Part shown: positions 49,528-58,146 of the stretch, piece by piece
Layout: the number at the start of each line of letters is the position of its first letter
Numbering within the stretch: position 1 is the stretch's first letter
The notes under the pieces: generated by a model
Told to the model about the DNA's origin: nothing
Seen by the model: only the letters and a program-made list of their open reading frames with translations
The model's database searches: none
Source of the DNA: an uncultured Allomuricauda sp.
GTDB lineage: Bacteria > Bacteroidota > Bacteroidia > Flavobacteriales > Flavobacteriaceae
NCBI RefSeq assembly: GCF_947499695.1
Contig: NZ_CANMPQ010000001.1
Coordinates: 434,001 to 498,000 of the forward strand
Direction: 5' to 3'
DNA length: 64,000 nt
Program-made: the position numbers and the translations under genes

Positions 49528-50925
49528 CTATTTTAAACTACCGACCATATCTTCTGGTTTTACCCATTCGTCATATTCTTCGGCGGTAACATAACCCAGA
49601 TTAATGGCTTCATCCCGCAATGTAGTTCCATTTTTATGTGCGGTATTGGCTATTTCCGCTGCTTTATAATATCCAATTTTGGTATTCAATGCAGTCACCA
49701 ACATCAAAGAGTTGTTCAACAATGTTTTAATCACCTCATGGTTTGGCTCAATCCCGGCTGCACAATTTACGTCAAAACTAACGCAAGCATCCCCAATCAA
49801 TTGAGCAGATTGCAAAATATTTGAAGCCATCATAGGCTTAAATACGTTTAGTTCATAATGACCTTGTGTTCCTCCAACACTTATGGCCACATCATTACCC
49901 ATCACCTGTGCACATACCATGGTTATGGCCTCACATTGTGTAGGATTGACTTTCCCCGGCATTATTGAACTTCCTGGTTCGTTGGCGGGAATTATGATTT
50001 CTCCAATTCCCGAACGTGGTCCGGAGGCCATCATACGGATGTCATTGGCAATCTTGTTCAAGGAAACAGCCAATTGTTTCAGGGCACCATGGCTTTCCAC
50101 AATAGCGTCGTGGGCAGCTAAAGCCTCAAATTTGTTATGAGCAGTTACAAAAGGTAGTCCCGTAAACTCAGCGATATACTTCGCAACAAGAACGTCATAC
50201 CCCTTTGGTGTGTTCAAACCGGTACCAACAGCAGTTCCACCTAGAGCTAATTCACTCAAATGATCCAAAGTGTTTTTTAAAGCTTTTATTCCATGATCTA
50301 ATTGGGAGACATAACCTGAAAATTCCTGACCCAAGGTTAGGGGGGTAGCATCCATTAAGTGGGTTCGCCCTATTTTGACAACATTTTTAAACTCCTTCGA
50401 TTTTTTATCCAGTGTATTTCTTAACTGTTGAACACCAGGAATGGTGACCTCCACAATTTTCTTGTAGGCTGCGATGTGCATTCCAGTGGGGAAAGTGTCA
50501 TTTGAAGATTGGCTCTTGTTAACATCGTCATTGGGTTGAATGGTTTTTTCACCTTCACCGATTTTCTTTCCAGCAATTTCATGAGCTCTATTGGCAACAA
50601 CTTCATTGACATTCATATTGCTTTGGGTTCCTGAACCTGTTTGCCAAATTACCAAAGGAAACTGTTCATCATGCTTTCCTGAAAGAATTTCATCGCAAAC
50701 CTGCCCTATTAAATCTCTTTTATCTTGAGGAAGTACGCCCAACTCATGATTAGCAAAGGCTGCAGCTTTCTTTAAATAGGCGAATCCATAAACCACATCC
50801 AATGGCATTGATGCTGGACTACCAATTTTGAAGTTATTTCTAGACCTTTCGGTTTGTGCTCCCCAATACTTATCGGCAGGTACTTTTACCTCGCCCATGG
50901 TATCTTTTTCTATTCTAAAGCTCAT
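49528..50925 (-). CDS. fumC: Class II fumarate hydratase FumC
   Basis: The 465-residue enzyme reversibly hydrates fumarate to L-malate in the citric acid cycle. The signature [13 protein letters not shown] (near 318) with the catalytic Ser, the [17 protein letters not shown] segment with the conserved His (near 188), and the [12 protein letters not shown] substrate loop (near 98) are intact. It is a non-Fe-S, heat-stable homotetramer type. A TAAATTTG -7 element lies 19 nt upstream of the ATG, and a strong terminator follows. Confidence 0.97.
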   Translation of the reverse strand: MSFRIEKDTMGEVKVPADKYWGAQTERSRNNFKIGSPASMPLDVVYGFAYLKKAAAFANHELGVLPQDKRDLIGQVCDEILSGKHDEQFPLVIWQTGSGTQSNMNVNEVVANRAHEIAGKKIGEGEKTIQPNDDVNKSQSSNDTFPTGMHIAAYKKIVEVTIPGVQQLRNTLDKKSKEFKNVVKIGRTHLMDATPLTLGQEFSGYVSQLDHGIKALKNTLDHLSELALGGTAVGTGLNTPKGYDVLVAKYIAEFTGLPFVTAHNKFEALAAHDAIVESHGALKQLAVSLNKIANDIRMMASGPRSGIGEIIIPANEPGSSIMPGKVNPTQCEAITMVCAQVMGNDVAISVGGTQGHYELNVFKPMMASNILQSAQLIGDACVSFDVNCAAGIEPNHEVIKTLLNNSLMLVTALNTKIGYYKAAEIANTAHKNGTTLRDEAINLGYVTAEEYDEWVKPEDMVGSLK

Positions 50926-50944
50926 GTTGTGTAATTTGAATATA

Positions 50945-50952
50945 CAAATTTA
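50945..50952 (-). promoter_or_regulatory. -7 element (TAAATTTG) of fumC
   Basis: The exact TAnnTTTG match on the minus strand lies 19 nt before the fumC ATG. Confidence 0.55.
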
Positions 50953-51012
50953 GGGGTTCGGGCATTCATACACATAAAACATGACGGTTATTGAACATTT
51001 TTTTGAGGGAGA

Positions 51013-51045
51013 TTTGCTTTTTTTATTGAAATGAAGGTATCTTTG
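51013..51045 (+). promoter_or_regulatory. Promoter of small membrane protein gene (TTTG-N21-TATCTTTG)
   Basis: TTTG at 51013-51016 and TATCTTTG at 51038-51045 are separated by 21 bp, matching the vegetative consensus, and lie 19 nt before the ATG at 51065. Confidence 0.75.
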
Positions 51046-51064
51046 TTCAACAAAAGGAAAAACA

Positions 51065-51238
51065 ATGTTCGATTTTGACCAATATTTAGGCTTTTTAGCT
51101 TTTTTGACCATCTTGACCATCGGTTTCTGGCTGATGATTTTCTTGCTAACCTTTGTAGTGCCTTATTGGTTATTCGGCAACTTGATGGAAATGTATAAAG
51201 AAAGACGTGAGGCCAAGCGCGCCAAGCGAAACGAATAA
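51065..51238 (+). CDS. Small single-span membrane protein (57 residues)
   Basis: The ATG at 51065 opens a 57-codon gene. The protein has an acidic N-terminus (MFDFDQ), a long hydrophobic stretch (about 8-38, possibly one long or two short helices) and a basic tail ending RREAKRAKRNE, predicting a cytoplasmic C-terminus. A consensus promoter, an AGGA Shine-Dalgarno-like sequence 6 bp before the ATG and a terminator immediately after show a self-contained monocistronic unit. Function unknown; the gene is short enough to be missed by length filters. Confidence 0.75.
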   Translation: MFDFDQYLGFLAFLTILTIGFWLMIFLLTFVVPYWLFGNLMEMYKERREAKRAKRNE

Positions 51239-51240
51239 TA

Positions 51241-51271
51241 AAAAAAAGAGGCCTATAAAGCCTCTTTTTTT
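51241..51271. terminator. Bidirectional terminator after the 57-residue membrane protein gene
   Basis: AAAAAAAGAGGC pairs with GCCTCTTTTTTT around a CTATAAA loop. It also overlaps the stop codon of the convergent Lys-tail protein. Confidence 0.9.
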
Positions 51272-51755
51272 ATTCCTTTGATTTCTTCTTCTTTTTCTTC
51301 TTCTTTTTCTTCTTTTTGGCCTTGAATTGATTTTCCTGAAGTTCTACAAAAGCCAAATATTTATCCTCTGGAAGCCCAGCTTTTAATTCTTCATCCTGAG
51401 TATCCCTTATTTTTTCATATTCTTCTTTTGCCTTATTGGGTTCCAATTCCAATATACTCAACTCTATACGTTGTTGAACAGATTTTACCAATGTGGTGCG
51501 CACAACGGCTTCCTCAAAAGGATTCAATTCTAATGTTTCTGTAATAGAAGGCATTTGTTCATCCACGATTTCCTCAGCGGTCTTAGGTTCTACTTCCTTG
51601 GGAGGAGTTTGCGTCTGTGGTATTATGCTACCACCTTGTCTACCACGATTGCCATAACCATATCTATTGTTCCCATATCCGTATTGTGCCATTAAAGAAT
51701 CGGTGAAAAAAATTCCAAGAAGTACAAATAGTAGAAGTGTATGTTTGTTTTTCAT
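51270..51755 (-). CDS. Exported protein with poly-lysine C-terminal tail
   Basis: The 161-residue protein has a signal peptide (about 1-23, SLMAQ), a Gly/Tyr/Asn/Arg-rich segment (YGYGNNRYGYGNRGRQGG), a Pro-rich linker, a helical domain (about 60-145; MPSITETLELNPFEEAVVRTTLVKSVQQRIE) and a tail of thirteen consecutive lysines before SKE. The tail is encoded by a simple AAG/AAA tract that could vary by slippage. The helical part resembles small periplasmic proteins of Flavobacteriaceae with unknown role. Confidence 0.75.
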   Translation of the reverse strand: MKNKHTLLLFVLLGIFFTDSLMAQYGYGNNRYGYGNRGRQGGSIIPQTQTPPKEVEPKTAEEIVDEQMPSITETLELNPFEEAVVRTTLVKSVQQRIELSILELEPNKAKEEYEKIRDTQDEELKAGLPEDKYLAFVELQENQFKAKKKKKKKKKKKKSKE

Positions 51756-51790
51756 AATCGTTTAATTCGATATTCCAGTTAACAGCCGGA

Positions 51791-51811
51791 TAAAAGTCTA
51801 TTTAATAGACT
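51791..51811 (-). terminator. Probable terminator of the ArsC-like gene
   Basis: On the minus strand AGTCTAT/ATAGACT forms a 7-bp stem with a 3-nt loop, followed by TTTTA. It lies about 50 bp past the stop codon. Confidence 0.5.
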
Positions 51812-51859
51812 GTTACAGCTACAAAGATGTCCAAAAACTTTTAAAAATGCGATTATTGC

Positions 51860-52201
51860 CTATAATAATGCATCAATATTCTCCGAAGGCCTGCCTATTA
51901 CCGCTTTTTTTCCCTTGATGATAATCGGTCGTTCTATGAGCTTCGGGTTTTCAACCATTGCATTTAAGATGTCTTGGTCCGACAGTTTTTTTCCTTTATA
52001 TTTTTCTTTCCAAATAGATTCGTTCTTACGAACCAATTGTTCAGGAGTAATACCCAAATAGGAAATGATATTTTCCAGTTCCGCTGCCGTGGGAACGTTT
52101 TCCAAATATCGTACCACTTCCAAGTTTTCTCCTGTTTTTTCCAAATATTCCAATCCCTCTCTTGATTTTCTACACCTTGGATTGTGGTAAATTTTTATCA
52201 T
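51860..52201 (-). CDS. ArsC-family (Spx/YfgD-like) thioredoxin-fold reductase
   Basis: The 113-residue protein has the ArsC fold: the N-terminal HNPRCRKSRE motif with Cys9 (CxxS), PTAAELENIISYLG, the LVRKNE segment and the late cis-Pro ERPIIIKGKKAVIGRP. This matches glutaredoxin-dependent arsenate reductase-like proteins. No arsenic transporter or ArsR is near, so it may be a YfgD-like general reductase and not true arsenic resistance. Confidence 0.88.
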   Translation of the reverse strand: MIKIYHNPRCRKSREGLEYLEKTGENLEVVRYLENVPTAAELENIISYLGITPEQLVRKNESIWKEKYKGKKLSDQDILNAMVENPKLIERPIIIKGKKAVIGRPSENIDALL

Positions 52202-52245
52202 TTTTAATGCTATTATTAGTGAAACTATAAATGCTAACCCTTACC

Positions 52246-53341
52246 TCATTCCTCTTTCTGGCCCATCATCATTAGAAAAGCCTTTAAAAAAGCATTGATT
52301 TCCCCATCCATTACAGCATCCACATTTCCGGTTTCCTCTGCTGTGCGAACATCTTTGACCAATTTGTAGGGGTGCATCACATAATTTCTGATTTGCGAGC
52401 CCCATTCAATTTTCATTTTTGTTGATTCAATCTCCGCTCTTGCCTCTTGCTTCTTTCTTAATTCTATCTCATAAAGCTGGGACTTAAGCATTTTCATGGC
52501 AGTTGCCCTATTATCATGCTGTGACCTTGAGTCCGAACACGAAATTTGGATACCTGTGGGTTTGTGAACTAATTGGACCTTAGTTTCAACCTTGTTTACA
52601 TTTTGACCTCCCGCTCCGCTGGAACGGGCTGTGGTTATTTCAATATCTGCTGGATTTACTTCAATTTCAATAGTGTCATCAACCAATGGATATACATAAA
52701 CAGAGGCGAAAGAAGTATGTCTTTTCGCATTACTGTCAAAAGGAGAGATACGAACCAAACGATGTACTCCATTTTCTCCCTTTAACCATCCAAAGGCAAA
52801 TTCACCTTCAATTTGGAGTGTAACCGTTTTTATACCGGCCACATCACCTTCCTGATAGTTAAGCTCTTTGACCTTATAGCCATTTTTTTCGCTCCACATC
52901 AAATACATACGCATAAGCATAGAAGCCCAATCACAGCTTTCTGTACCTCCGGCGCCAGCAGTTATTTGAAGTACTGCGGTAAGTTCGTCACCCTCTTCAG
53001 AAAGCATATTCTGGAATTCGAGGTCTTCAATGGCCAATTTGGCATTATCAAAATGGGAAACCACCTCTTCTTCAGAAATCTCTCCGGCCTGTTGAAATTC
53101 CATTAGCACCTCAAGATCACCCACAAGAGATTCGGCCGAATTGTAATTTTCGACCCAGTTTTTCTTCGATTTCAAGGCTTGCATTTGAACTTGGGCCTTT
53201 TGTGGATCGTCCCAAAATCCTGGAGCAGCGGTTTTCTCCTCTTCGTTTTCTATTTCAATAAGTTTGGCATCAATGTCAAAGATACCTCCTTAACGCACCA
53301 AGGCGCTCAATAAGATCTTTTTGCTGATCTGTGGTAATCAT
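52246..53341 (-). CDS. prfB: Peptide chain release factor 2, programmed +1 frameshift
   Basis: RF2 is encoded in two frames. The first 21 codons run from ATG at 53341 to CTT at 53279; an in-frame TGA (53278-53276) follows. Reading +1, skipping T53278, continues at GAC (53277) to the stop at 52246, giving 364 residues. The internal Shine-Dalgarno AGGAGG (53285-53290 on the minus strand) lies 3 nt before CTT TGA C, exactly as in the classical prfB site. The SPF codon-recognition tripeptide (RISPFDS) and catalytic GGQ ([10 protein letters not shown]) are present. RF2 decodes UAA and UGA, so the frameshift autoregulates its level. Confidence 0.97.
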
Positions 53342-53356
53342 ACAAATTATTTGAGG

Positions 53357-53364
53357 CAAAAATA
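53357..53364 (-). promoter_or_regulatory. -7 element (TATTTTTG) of prfB
   Basis: The exact TAnnTTTG match on the minus strand lies 15 nt before the prfB ATG. Confidence 0.55.
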
Positions 53365-53423
53365 CGATTCCAGTATAGTCAGGCAACGAAAATTATATAA
53401 TTTTAGCAAGAACTCTATTCAAT

Positions 53424-55826
53424 ATGAAAAAATATACTTTTTACCTTCTTGCATTTCTGTTTGTATCTCATTTCTCAAATGCCCAAAACTTTGAAAAGAC
53501 CAAGAGCTTTCAAAAATTCAATGGCTATTTCAACTTTTATTATGACGACGCTACGGACAAGGTCTTTTTAGAAGTCAATGAATTGGAGAAAGACTTTCTA
53601 TACGTAAATTCTTTAAGCAGTGGGATTGGGAGCAATGATATAGGATTGGATAGGGGACAGCTTGGTAACGGGCGGGTTGTGTTTTTTAGTAAGGCAGGAA
53701 ACAAATTGTTATTGGTCCAACCCAATCTAAAATTCAGGGCAATTACCCAAAATGCACTGGAGAAAAAATCGGTGGAACAGGCTTTTGCCAAATCTGTTTT
53801 ACATGGTTTCAAAATAGAAGAAGAGTCCAAAGGAAATTATTTGATTGATATATCAGATTTTTTAATGCGCGATGCCCATGGAGTTTCCAATAGACTCAAA
53901 AATACCAAACAGGGTTCTTACAGCTTGGACGCATCGAAAAGTGCCTTGGCTTTTGAACGGACCAAAGCATTTCCCAAAAATGTTGAATTTGATGTGACCC
54001 TCACCTTTAAAGGAAACCCTGAAGGTGATTGGATACGCTCCGTTGCCCCGACCCCTTCTTTAGTAACCGTGGCGCAGCATCATTCGCTTATTGAACTACC
54101 TGATGATGGCTATGAAAAAAGAGAATTCGACCCTCGTTCCGGTTCCAATCTGTTTTCGTACTATGATTATTCAACTCCGGTTCAAGAGCCCATCTTAAAA
54201 AGATTCATAACAAGACATCGATTGAAGAAAAAAAATCCAAATGCAGATGTTAGCGAAGCGGTGGAACCAATTATATACTATTTGGACAATGGAACCCCAG
54301 AACCAGTTCGCTCAGCTTTATTGGAAGGAGGAAAATGGTGGAACCAAGCTTTTGAAGCCATAGGATATAAAGATGCCTTTCAATTGAAGATTTTACCAGA
54401 TGATGCGGACCCTTTGGATGTTCGGTATAATGTAATTCAATGGGTACACCGTTCAACTCGCGGTTGGAGTTATGGAATGAGTGTCAAAGACCCTAGAACT
54501 GGGGAGATTATGAAAGGACATGTGAGTTTGGGAAGTTTACGAATTAGACAAGACTTTCTTATTGCACAGGCACTTATGGACAAGCCTTTTGCGGAAAGAA
54601 ACGATAATTATCAACCAATGCTTGAGATGGCTTTGGCCAGGATTCGACAATTGTCTGCACATGAAATTGGTCATACTCTCGGTTTTGCCCACAATTTTGC
54701 AGCAAGTGCAAATGGTCGGGCATCAGTAATGGATTATCCACATCCCCAGTTTACCTTGGATGGGGATAAAATCAGTTTCAACAATGCATATGATACAAAT
54801 ATTGGGGAATGGGATAAAGTTACCGTGGCATATTCCTATTCAGATTTCGCCAATAACACAGACGAAAAAGAGGCTTTAAATGGCATTTTGGCAAAAGCTC
54901 AAGCTGATGGGTTACGCTATATTAGTGATCAGGACGCAAGACCTAGAGGTGGAGCGCATGCTTTAGCACATTTGTGGGACAATGGAAGAAACCCCTCACA
55001 GGAACTGGAAAACGTGCTGAAAATCAGAAAAATTGCAATCGATAATTTTTCCATGGATAATATTAGAAAGGGAGAACCTAATTCTGTGTTGGAGGATGTC
55101 TTTGCTCCTTTATATTTCTTTCATAGGTATCAGACCGAAGCAGTATCCAAATTAATTGGTGGCTTGGATTATAACTATGCGGTTAAAGGAGATGGACAAC
55201 GCACGGTGTATCCAATTAGCCAAACAAGCCAAGAAAATGCGCTAAAGACTATTTTGAACACTTTGAATGCAACAACAATAGCTATTCCAAAGGAAAAGCT
55301 GGAGCTTTTCCCACCAAGGGCCATTGGTTATGGTAAATCGAGAGAATCCTTTAAAGGAAGAAGTGGTGTTGCTTTCGATGCCTTGTCTGCCTCGGAAACC
55401 GCTGCAGATATGTCACTTGGTCTTTTATTGCATCCTGAGCGTGCTTCTAGATTAATCCAGCAAAAAAGTTTGGACAAAGATCAAATCGGTTTATCAGAAC
55501 TATTTGAAAAATTGATTGAAGGTACTATTCAGGAAAGTCATAAAGATGCATATTTGAATCAGGTTCAGCAAACCATCAACTTCAGGGTGTTATATCACAT
55601 TATGAATTTAGCAGCCCATAAAGAGGTTCATCCACAGGTGAATGCCACTGCCAATGAGACCTTGAAATCGCTAAAAGTGTATTTGTTGGGTAACGGTAAG
55701 AGCTCCATCGCTGCTGAAATGGTAAGGAGAATAGATGCATTCACTAAATCACCAAATAGCTTTAATGTTATTCCTGCTCCGAAAATCCCTGATGGATCTC
55801 CTATTGGGATGGATTGTATGGATTAA
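53424..55826 (+). CDS. Exported zinc metalloprotease of DUF5117/DUF5118/DUF4953 type
   Basis: The 800-residue protein has a signal peptide (1-20, HFSNAQ), an N-terminal DUF5118-like segment (about 25-75), a DUF5117-like beta region (about 80-280) and a metzincin-like catalytic part with HEIGHTLGFAHNF (His413, Glu414, His417, His423) followed by a Met-turn-like VMDYPHP. The C-terminal helical part is DUF4953-like. The family is common and abundant in marine Bacteroidota; it is thought to degrade proteins in the periplasm or outside the cell. It is followed 29 bp later by a GH16 lipoprotein gene. Confidence 0.92.
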   Translation: MKKYTFYLLAFLFVSHFSNAQNFEKTKSFQKFNGYFNFYYDDATDKVFLEVNELEKDFLYVNSLSSGIGSNDIGLDRGQLGNGRVVFFSKAGNKLLLVQPNLKFRAITQNALEKKSVEQAFAKSVLHGFKIEEESKGNYLIDISDFLMRDAHGVSNRLKNTKQGSYSLDASKSALAFERTKAFPKNVEFDVTLTFKGNPEGDWIRSVAPTPSLVTVAQHHSLIELPDDGYEKREFDPRSGSNLFSYYDYSTPVQEPILKRFITRHRLKKKNPNADVSEAVEPIIYYLDNGTPEPVRSALLEGGKWWNQAFEAIGYKDAFQLKILPDDADPLDVRYNVIQWVHRSTRGWSYGMSVKDPRTGEIMKGHVSLGSLRIRQDFLIAQALMDKPFAERNDNYQPMLEMALARIRQLSAHEIGHTLGFAHNFAASANGRASVMDYPHPQFTLDGDKISFNNAYDTNIGEWDKVTVAYSYSDFANNTDEKEALNGILAKAQADGLRYISDQDARPRGGAHALAHLWDNGRNPSQELENVLKIRKIAIDNFSMDNIRKGEPNSVLEDVFAPLYFFHRYQTEAVSKLIGGLDYNYAVKGDGQRTVYPISQTSQENALKTILNTLNATTIAIPKEKLELFPPRAIGYGKSRESFKGRSGVAFDALSASETAADMSLGLLLHPERASRLIQQKSLDKDQIGLSELFEKLIEGTIQESHKDAYLNQVQQTINFRVLYHIMNLAAHKEVHPQVNATANETLKSLKVYLLGNGKSSIAAEMVRRIDAFTKSPNSFNVIPAPKIPDGSPIGMDCMD

Positions 55827-55855
55827 ATGATAAAAACAGCACTTAACTTATAAGA

Positions 55856-56725
55856 ATGAAACAAGCTTTAACGTACTGGACGTTTATTATTGCTTTAGTA
55901 GTACTTTCTTTTGCTGCTTGTGGAGGAAAATCTCCTTCCAAGAAAAGCATAAACACCACTTTTGAGGACCCGAATGAAAGTGACTTCAGCACATTAATTT
56001 GGTCTGATGAGTTCGAAGGGGAGGGCGCGATTAATCCTGAAAAATGGTTTTTGCAGACGCAGCTTCCAGAAGGGGGTAGCTGGTGGGGTAATCTACTACA
56101 ACATTATACCAATCGTGAAGAGAATGCGTATTTAAATGATGGATATCTTCATGTGGTTGCGAAAAAAGAGGAGTTTGAAGATCAGGGAGAAACCAAACAG
56201 TACACTTCTGCACGACTCAACTCTAAATTTGCATTTACCTACGGAAAAGTAGAGGTAAGAGCTAAAATGCCAGAGGGAATAGGAACTTGGCCTGCAATAT
56301 GGATGCTAAGCAAGAAAATTGACGAAGATGGAGCTTATTGGGATAAAGAATACGGGGTTGTCAAGTGGCCCAATTGTGGAGAAATAGACATACTTGAACA
56401 TTGGGGAAAGAACCAAGATTATGTGTCCAGCGCCTTACACAATGGCTCCAGCTATGGGTACAATGTTAAAAATGTTGGCGGTCAGCAAATCAAAGATGCG
56501 TCAAGTGAATTTCACACCTATCTGCTGGAGTGGACCGAAGAGAAAATTGTTTTTAGCGTTGATGGGATTGAACATTTTCGATACAACCCACAGTTAAAAA
56601 ACCAAGATACATGGCCTTACGATTCTGATTATTATTTCATTTTTAATGTTGCCATTGAGTCAGATATTGACCCAGAATTTGTGGAAAGTCCAATGGTCGT
56701 AGATTACATTAGAGTATATCAGTAA
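55856..56725 (+). CDS. Glycoside hydrolase family 16 lipoprotein (laminarinase-type)
   Basis: The 289-residue protein has a lipobox (LSFAAC, Cys22) and a GH16 beta-jelly-roll. The catalytic motif is GEIDILEHWG: nucleophile Glu176, Asp178 and acid/base Glu181. Aromatic substrate-binding residues include WSDEFEG, GTWPAIWML and LLEWTEE. It probably hydrolyses beta-1,3-glucan (laminarin) outside the outer membrane. No SusC/SusD pair, other glycosidase or dedicated regulator adjoins it, so it is not part of an evident polysaccharide utilisation locus. Confidence 0.92.
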   Translation: MKQALTYWTFIIALVVLSFAACGGKSPSKKSINTTFEDPNESDFSTLIWSDEFEGEGAINPEKWFLQTQLPEGGSWWGNLLQHYTNREENAYLNDGYLHVVAKKEEFEDQGETKQYTSARLNSKFAFTYGKVEVRAKMPEGIGTWPAIWMLSKKIDEDGAYWDKEYGVVKWPNCGEIDILEHWGKNQDYVSSALHNGSSYGYNVKNVGGQQIKDASSEFHTYLLEWTEEKIVFSVDGIEHFRYNPQLKNQDTWPYDSDYYFIFNVAIESDIDPEFVESPMVVDYIRVYQ

Positions 56726-56730
56726 AGCTT

Positions 56731-57759
56731 ATGGAAATAAACCTGATCAGTGATACCGTTACCAAACCTACTTCTGGAATGTTGGAAGCTATAATGACGG
56801 CAAAAGTAGGGGATGATGTTTTTAAAAATGATCCTAGCGTCAATGCCTTAGAGGAAAAAGTGGCTAACTATTTTGGAATGGAGGCCGCCTTGTTTTTCCC
56901 AAGCGGAACTATGGCCAATCAAACTGCGATTAAATTGCATACGAATCCTGGAGAACAGCTCATTTGTGACAAATATGCCCATGTTTACAACTACGAAGGC
57001 GGAGGAGTAAGTTTCAATAGTAGTGTTTCCTGTAAATTGGTGGATGGAAACAGAGGCATGATGACTGCTGAACAGGTAGAACAGTCTATTAATCCACCAG
57101 ATTTTTACCACAGTCCGTTAACGACCTTGGTCTGTATTGAGAACACTACAAACAAAGGAGGCGGAGCTTGTTGGGATTTTAATGAGCTCAAAAAAATCAG
57201 GACCATTTGCAATGAAAACAATCTAAATTACCATTTAGACGGAGCCAGACTATGGAATGCATTGGTCGCCAAGCAAGAAAATCCAAAAGATTATGGAAGC
57301 TTGTTTGATTCTATCAGTGTTTGTTTTAGTAAAGGCTTAGGTTGTCCAGTTGGTTCTGTCTTGGTGGGTAATACGAAGTTGATTGATGATGCCCTTCGAG
57401 TCCGAAAAGTATTGGGAGGTGGTATGAGACAATCTGGATTTTTAGCGGCAGCGGGAATATATGCTTTGGACAATCATGTTGACCGGCTCGCAAATGACCA
57501 TAAAAAAGCAAAAGAAATAGGTGCGGTTTTAGAAAAGATGGGATGTATTCAAAAAGTGGAGCCTATTGAGACCAATATCATCATTTTCGAATTGGATGAA
57601 TCTAAGATGACCTCGGAGAGTTTTCTGTCTGAACTGAATAAACAAAACATTTCAATTATTGGAATGGGGCAAGGAAAACTGCGCATAGTAACGCACTTGG
57701 ACTATACAGAAGAGATGCATTCACACTTTTTAATGGTGTTGGAAGAAATCAACGGATAA
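56731..57759 (+). CDS. ltaE: Low-specificity L-threonine aldolase
   Basis: The 342-residue fold type I PLP enzyme cleaves L-threonine or L-allo-threonine to glycine and acetaldehyde. The N-terminal INLISDTVTKPT, the VGDDVFKNDPSVNALE segment, HLDGARLWNA (Asp binding the PLP nitrogen) and cofactor Lys201 in CFSKGLGCPVGS are conserved. The start lies 5 bp after the GH16 stop codon, but a shared function is unlikely. Its stop codon abuts that of convergent ybaB. Confidence 0.93.
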   Translation: MEINLISDTVTKPTSGMLEAIMTAKVGDDVFKNDPSVNALEEKVANYFGMEAALFFPSGTMANQTAIKLHTNPGEQLICDKYAHVYNYEGGGVSFNSSVSCKLVDGNRGMMTAEQVEQSINPPDFYHSPLTTLVCIENTTNKGGGACWDFNELKKIRTICNENNLNYHLDGARLWNALVAKQENPKDYGSLFDSISVCFSKGLGCPVGSVLVGNTKLIDDALRVRKVLGGGMRQSGFLAAAGIYALDNHVDRLANDHKKAKEIGAVLEKMGCIQKVEPIETNIIIFELDESKMTSESFLSELNKQNISIIGMGQGKLRIVTHLDYTEEMHSHFLMVLEEING

Positions 57760-58086
57760 TTACTTGAACAAAGAGTCCATTCCAGGGATGTTGGGCATAC
57801 CCTCTTTTGCAACTGCAGATAATTCAGCTTCATTTACACTAGTGGCCTTTTCTATGGCTTTATTTAGGGTCAAGACCAGATAATCTTCCAATTGTTCTTT
57901 GTCATGTAAAAGGCTGTCGTCTATAGAAATCGACTTAATTTCTCTATTTGCCGTAATGGTGATTTTTAGCAGTTCGTCAGAAGAGCTTTCATTAATCAGA
58001 ACTGTATTCAAACGCTCTTTAGCGGCCTTTACCTTTTCTTGGGTTTCCTTAAGTTTACCCATCATTCCCATAATATCTCCGAACAT
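57760..58086 (-). CDS. YbaB/EbfC-family nucleoid-associated protein
   Basis: The 108-residue protein starts [26 protein letters not shown], followed by a beta-strand core ([15 protein letters not shown]) and a C-terminal helix, as expected for the dimeric YbaB/EbfC fold that binds DNA. The stop codon directly abuts that of threonine aldolase on the other strand. The start is divergent from the S9 peptidase gene with a 60-bp gap. Confidence 0.9.
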   Translation of the reverse strand: MFGDIMGMMGKLKETQEKVKAAKERLNTVLINESSSDELLKITITANREIKSISIDDSLLHDKEQLEDYLVLTLNKAIEKATSVNEAELSAVAKEGMPNIPGMDSLFK

Positions 58087-58146
58087 AATTTCAAAATTGA
58101 AGTAAAATTGAGTTCAAAAGTAATAATTTGGCACAAATCAAAATCG

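Noticed and set aside
51860..52201. ArsC-like protein as arsenic resistance
   Set aside because: No ArsR, ArsB or Acr3 gene is near, so only the fold is claimed.
55856..56725. GH16 gene as part of a polysaccharide utilisation locus
   Set aside because: No SusC/SusD pair, sulfatase, other glycosidase or hybrid regulator is adjacent.
58039..58146. N-terminal extension of the S9 peptidase
   Set aside because: It overlaps ybaB on the other strand and would bury the lipoprotein signal; ATG at 58147 fits better.
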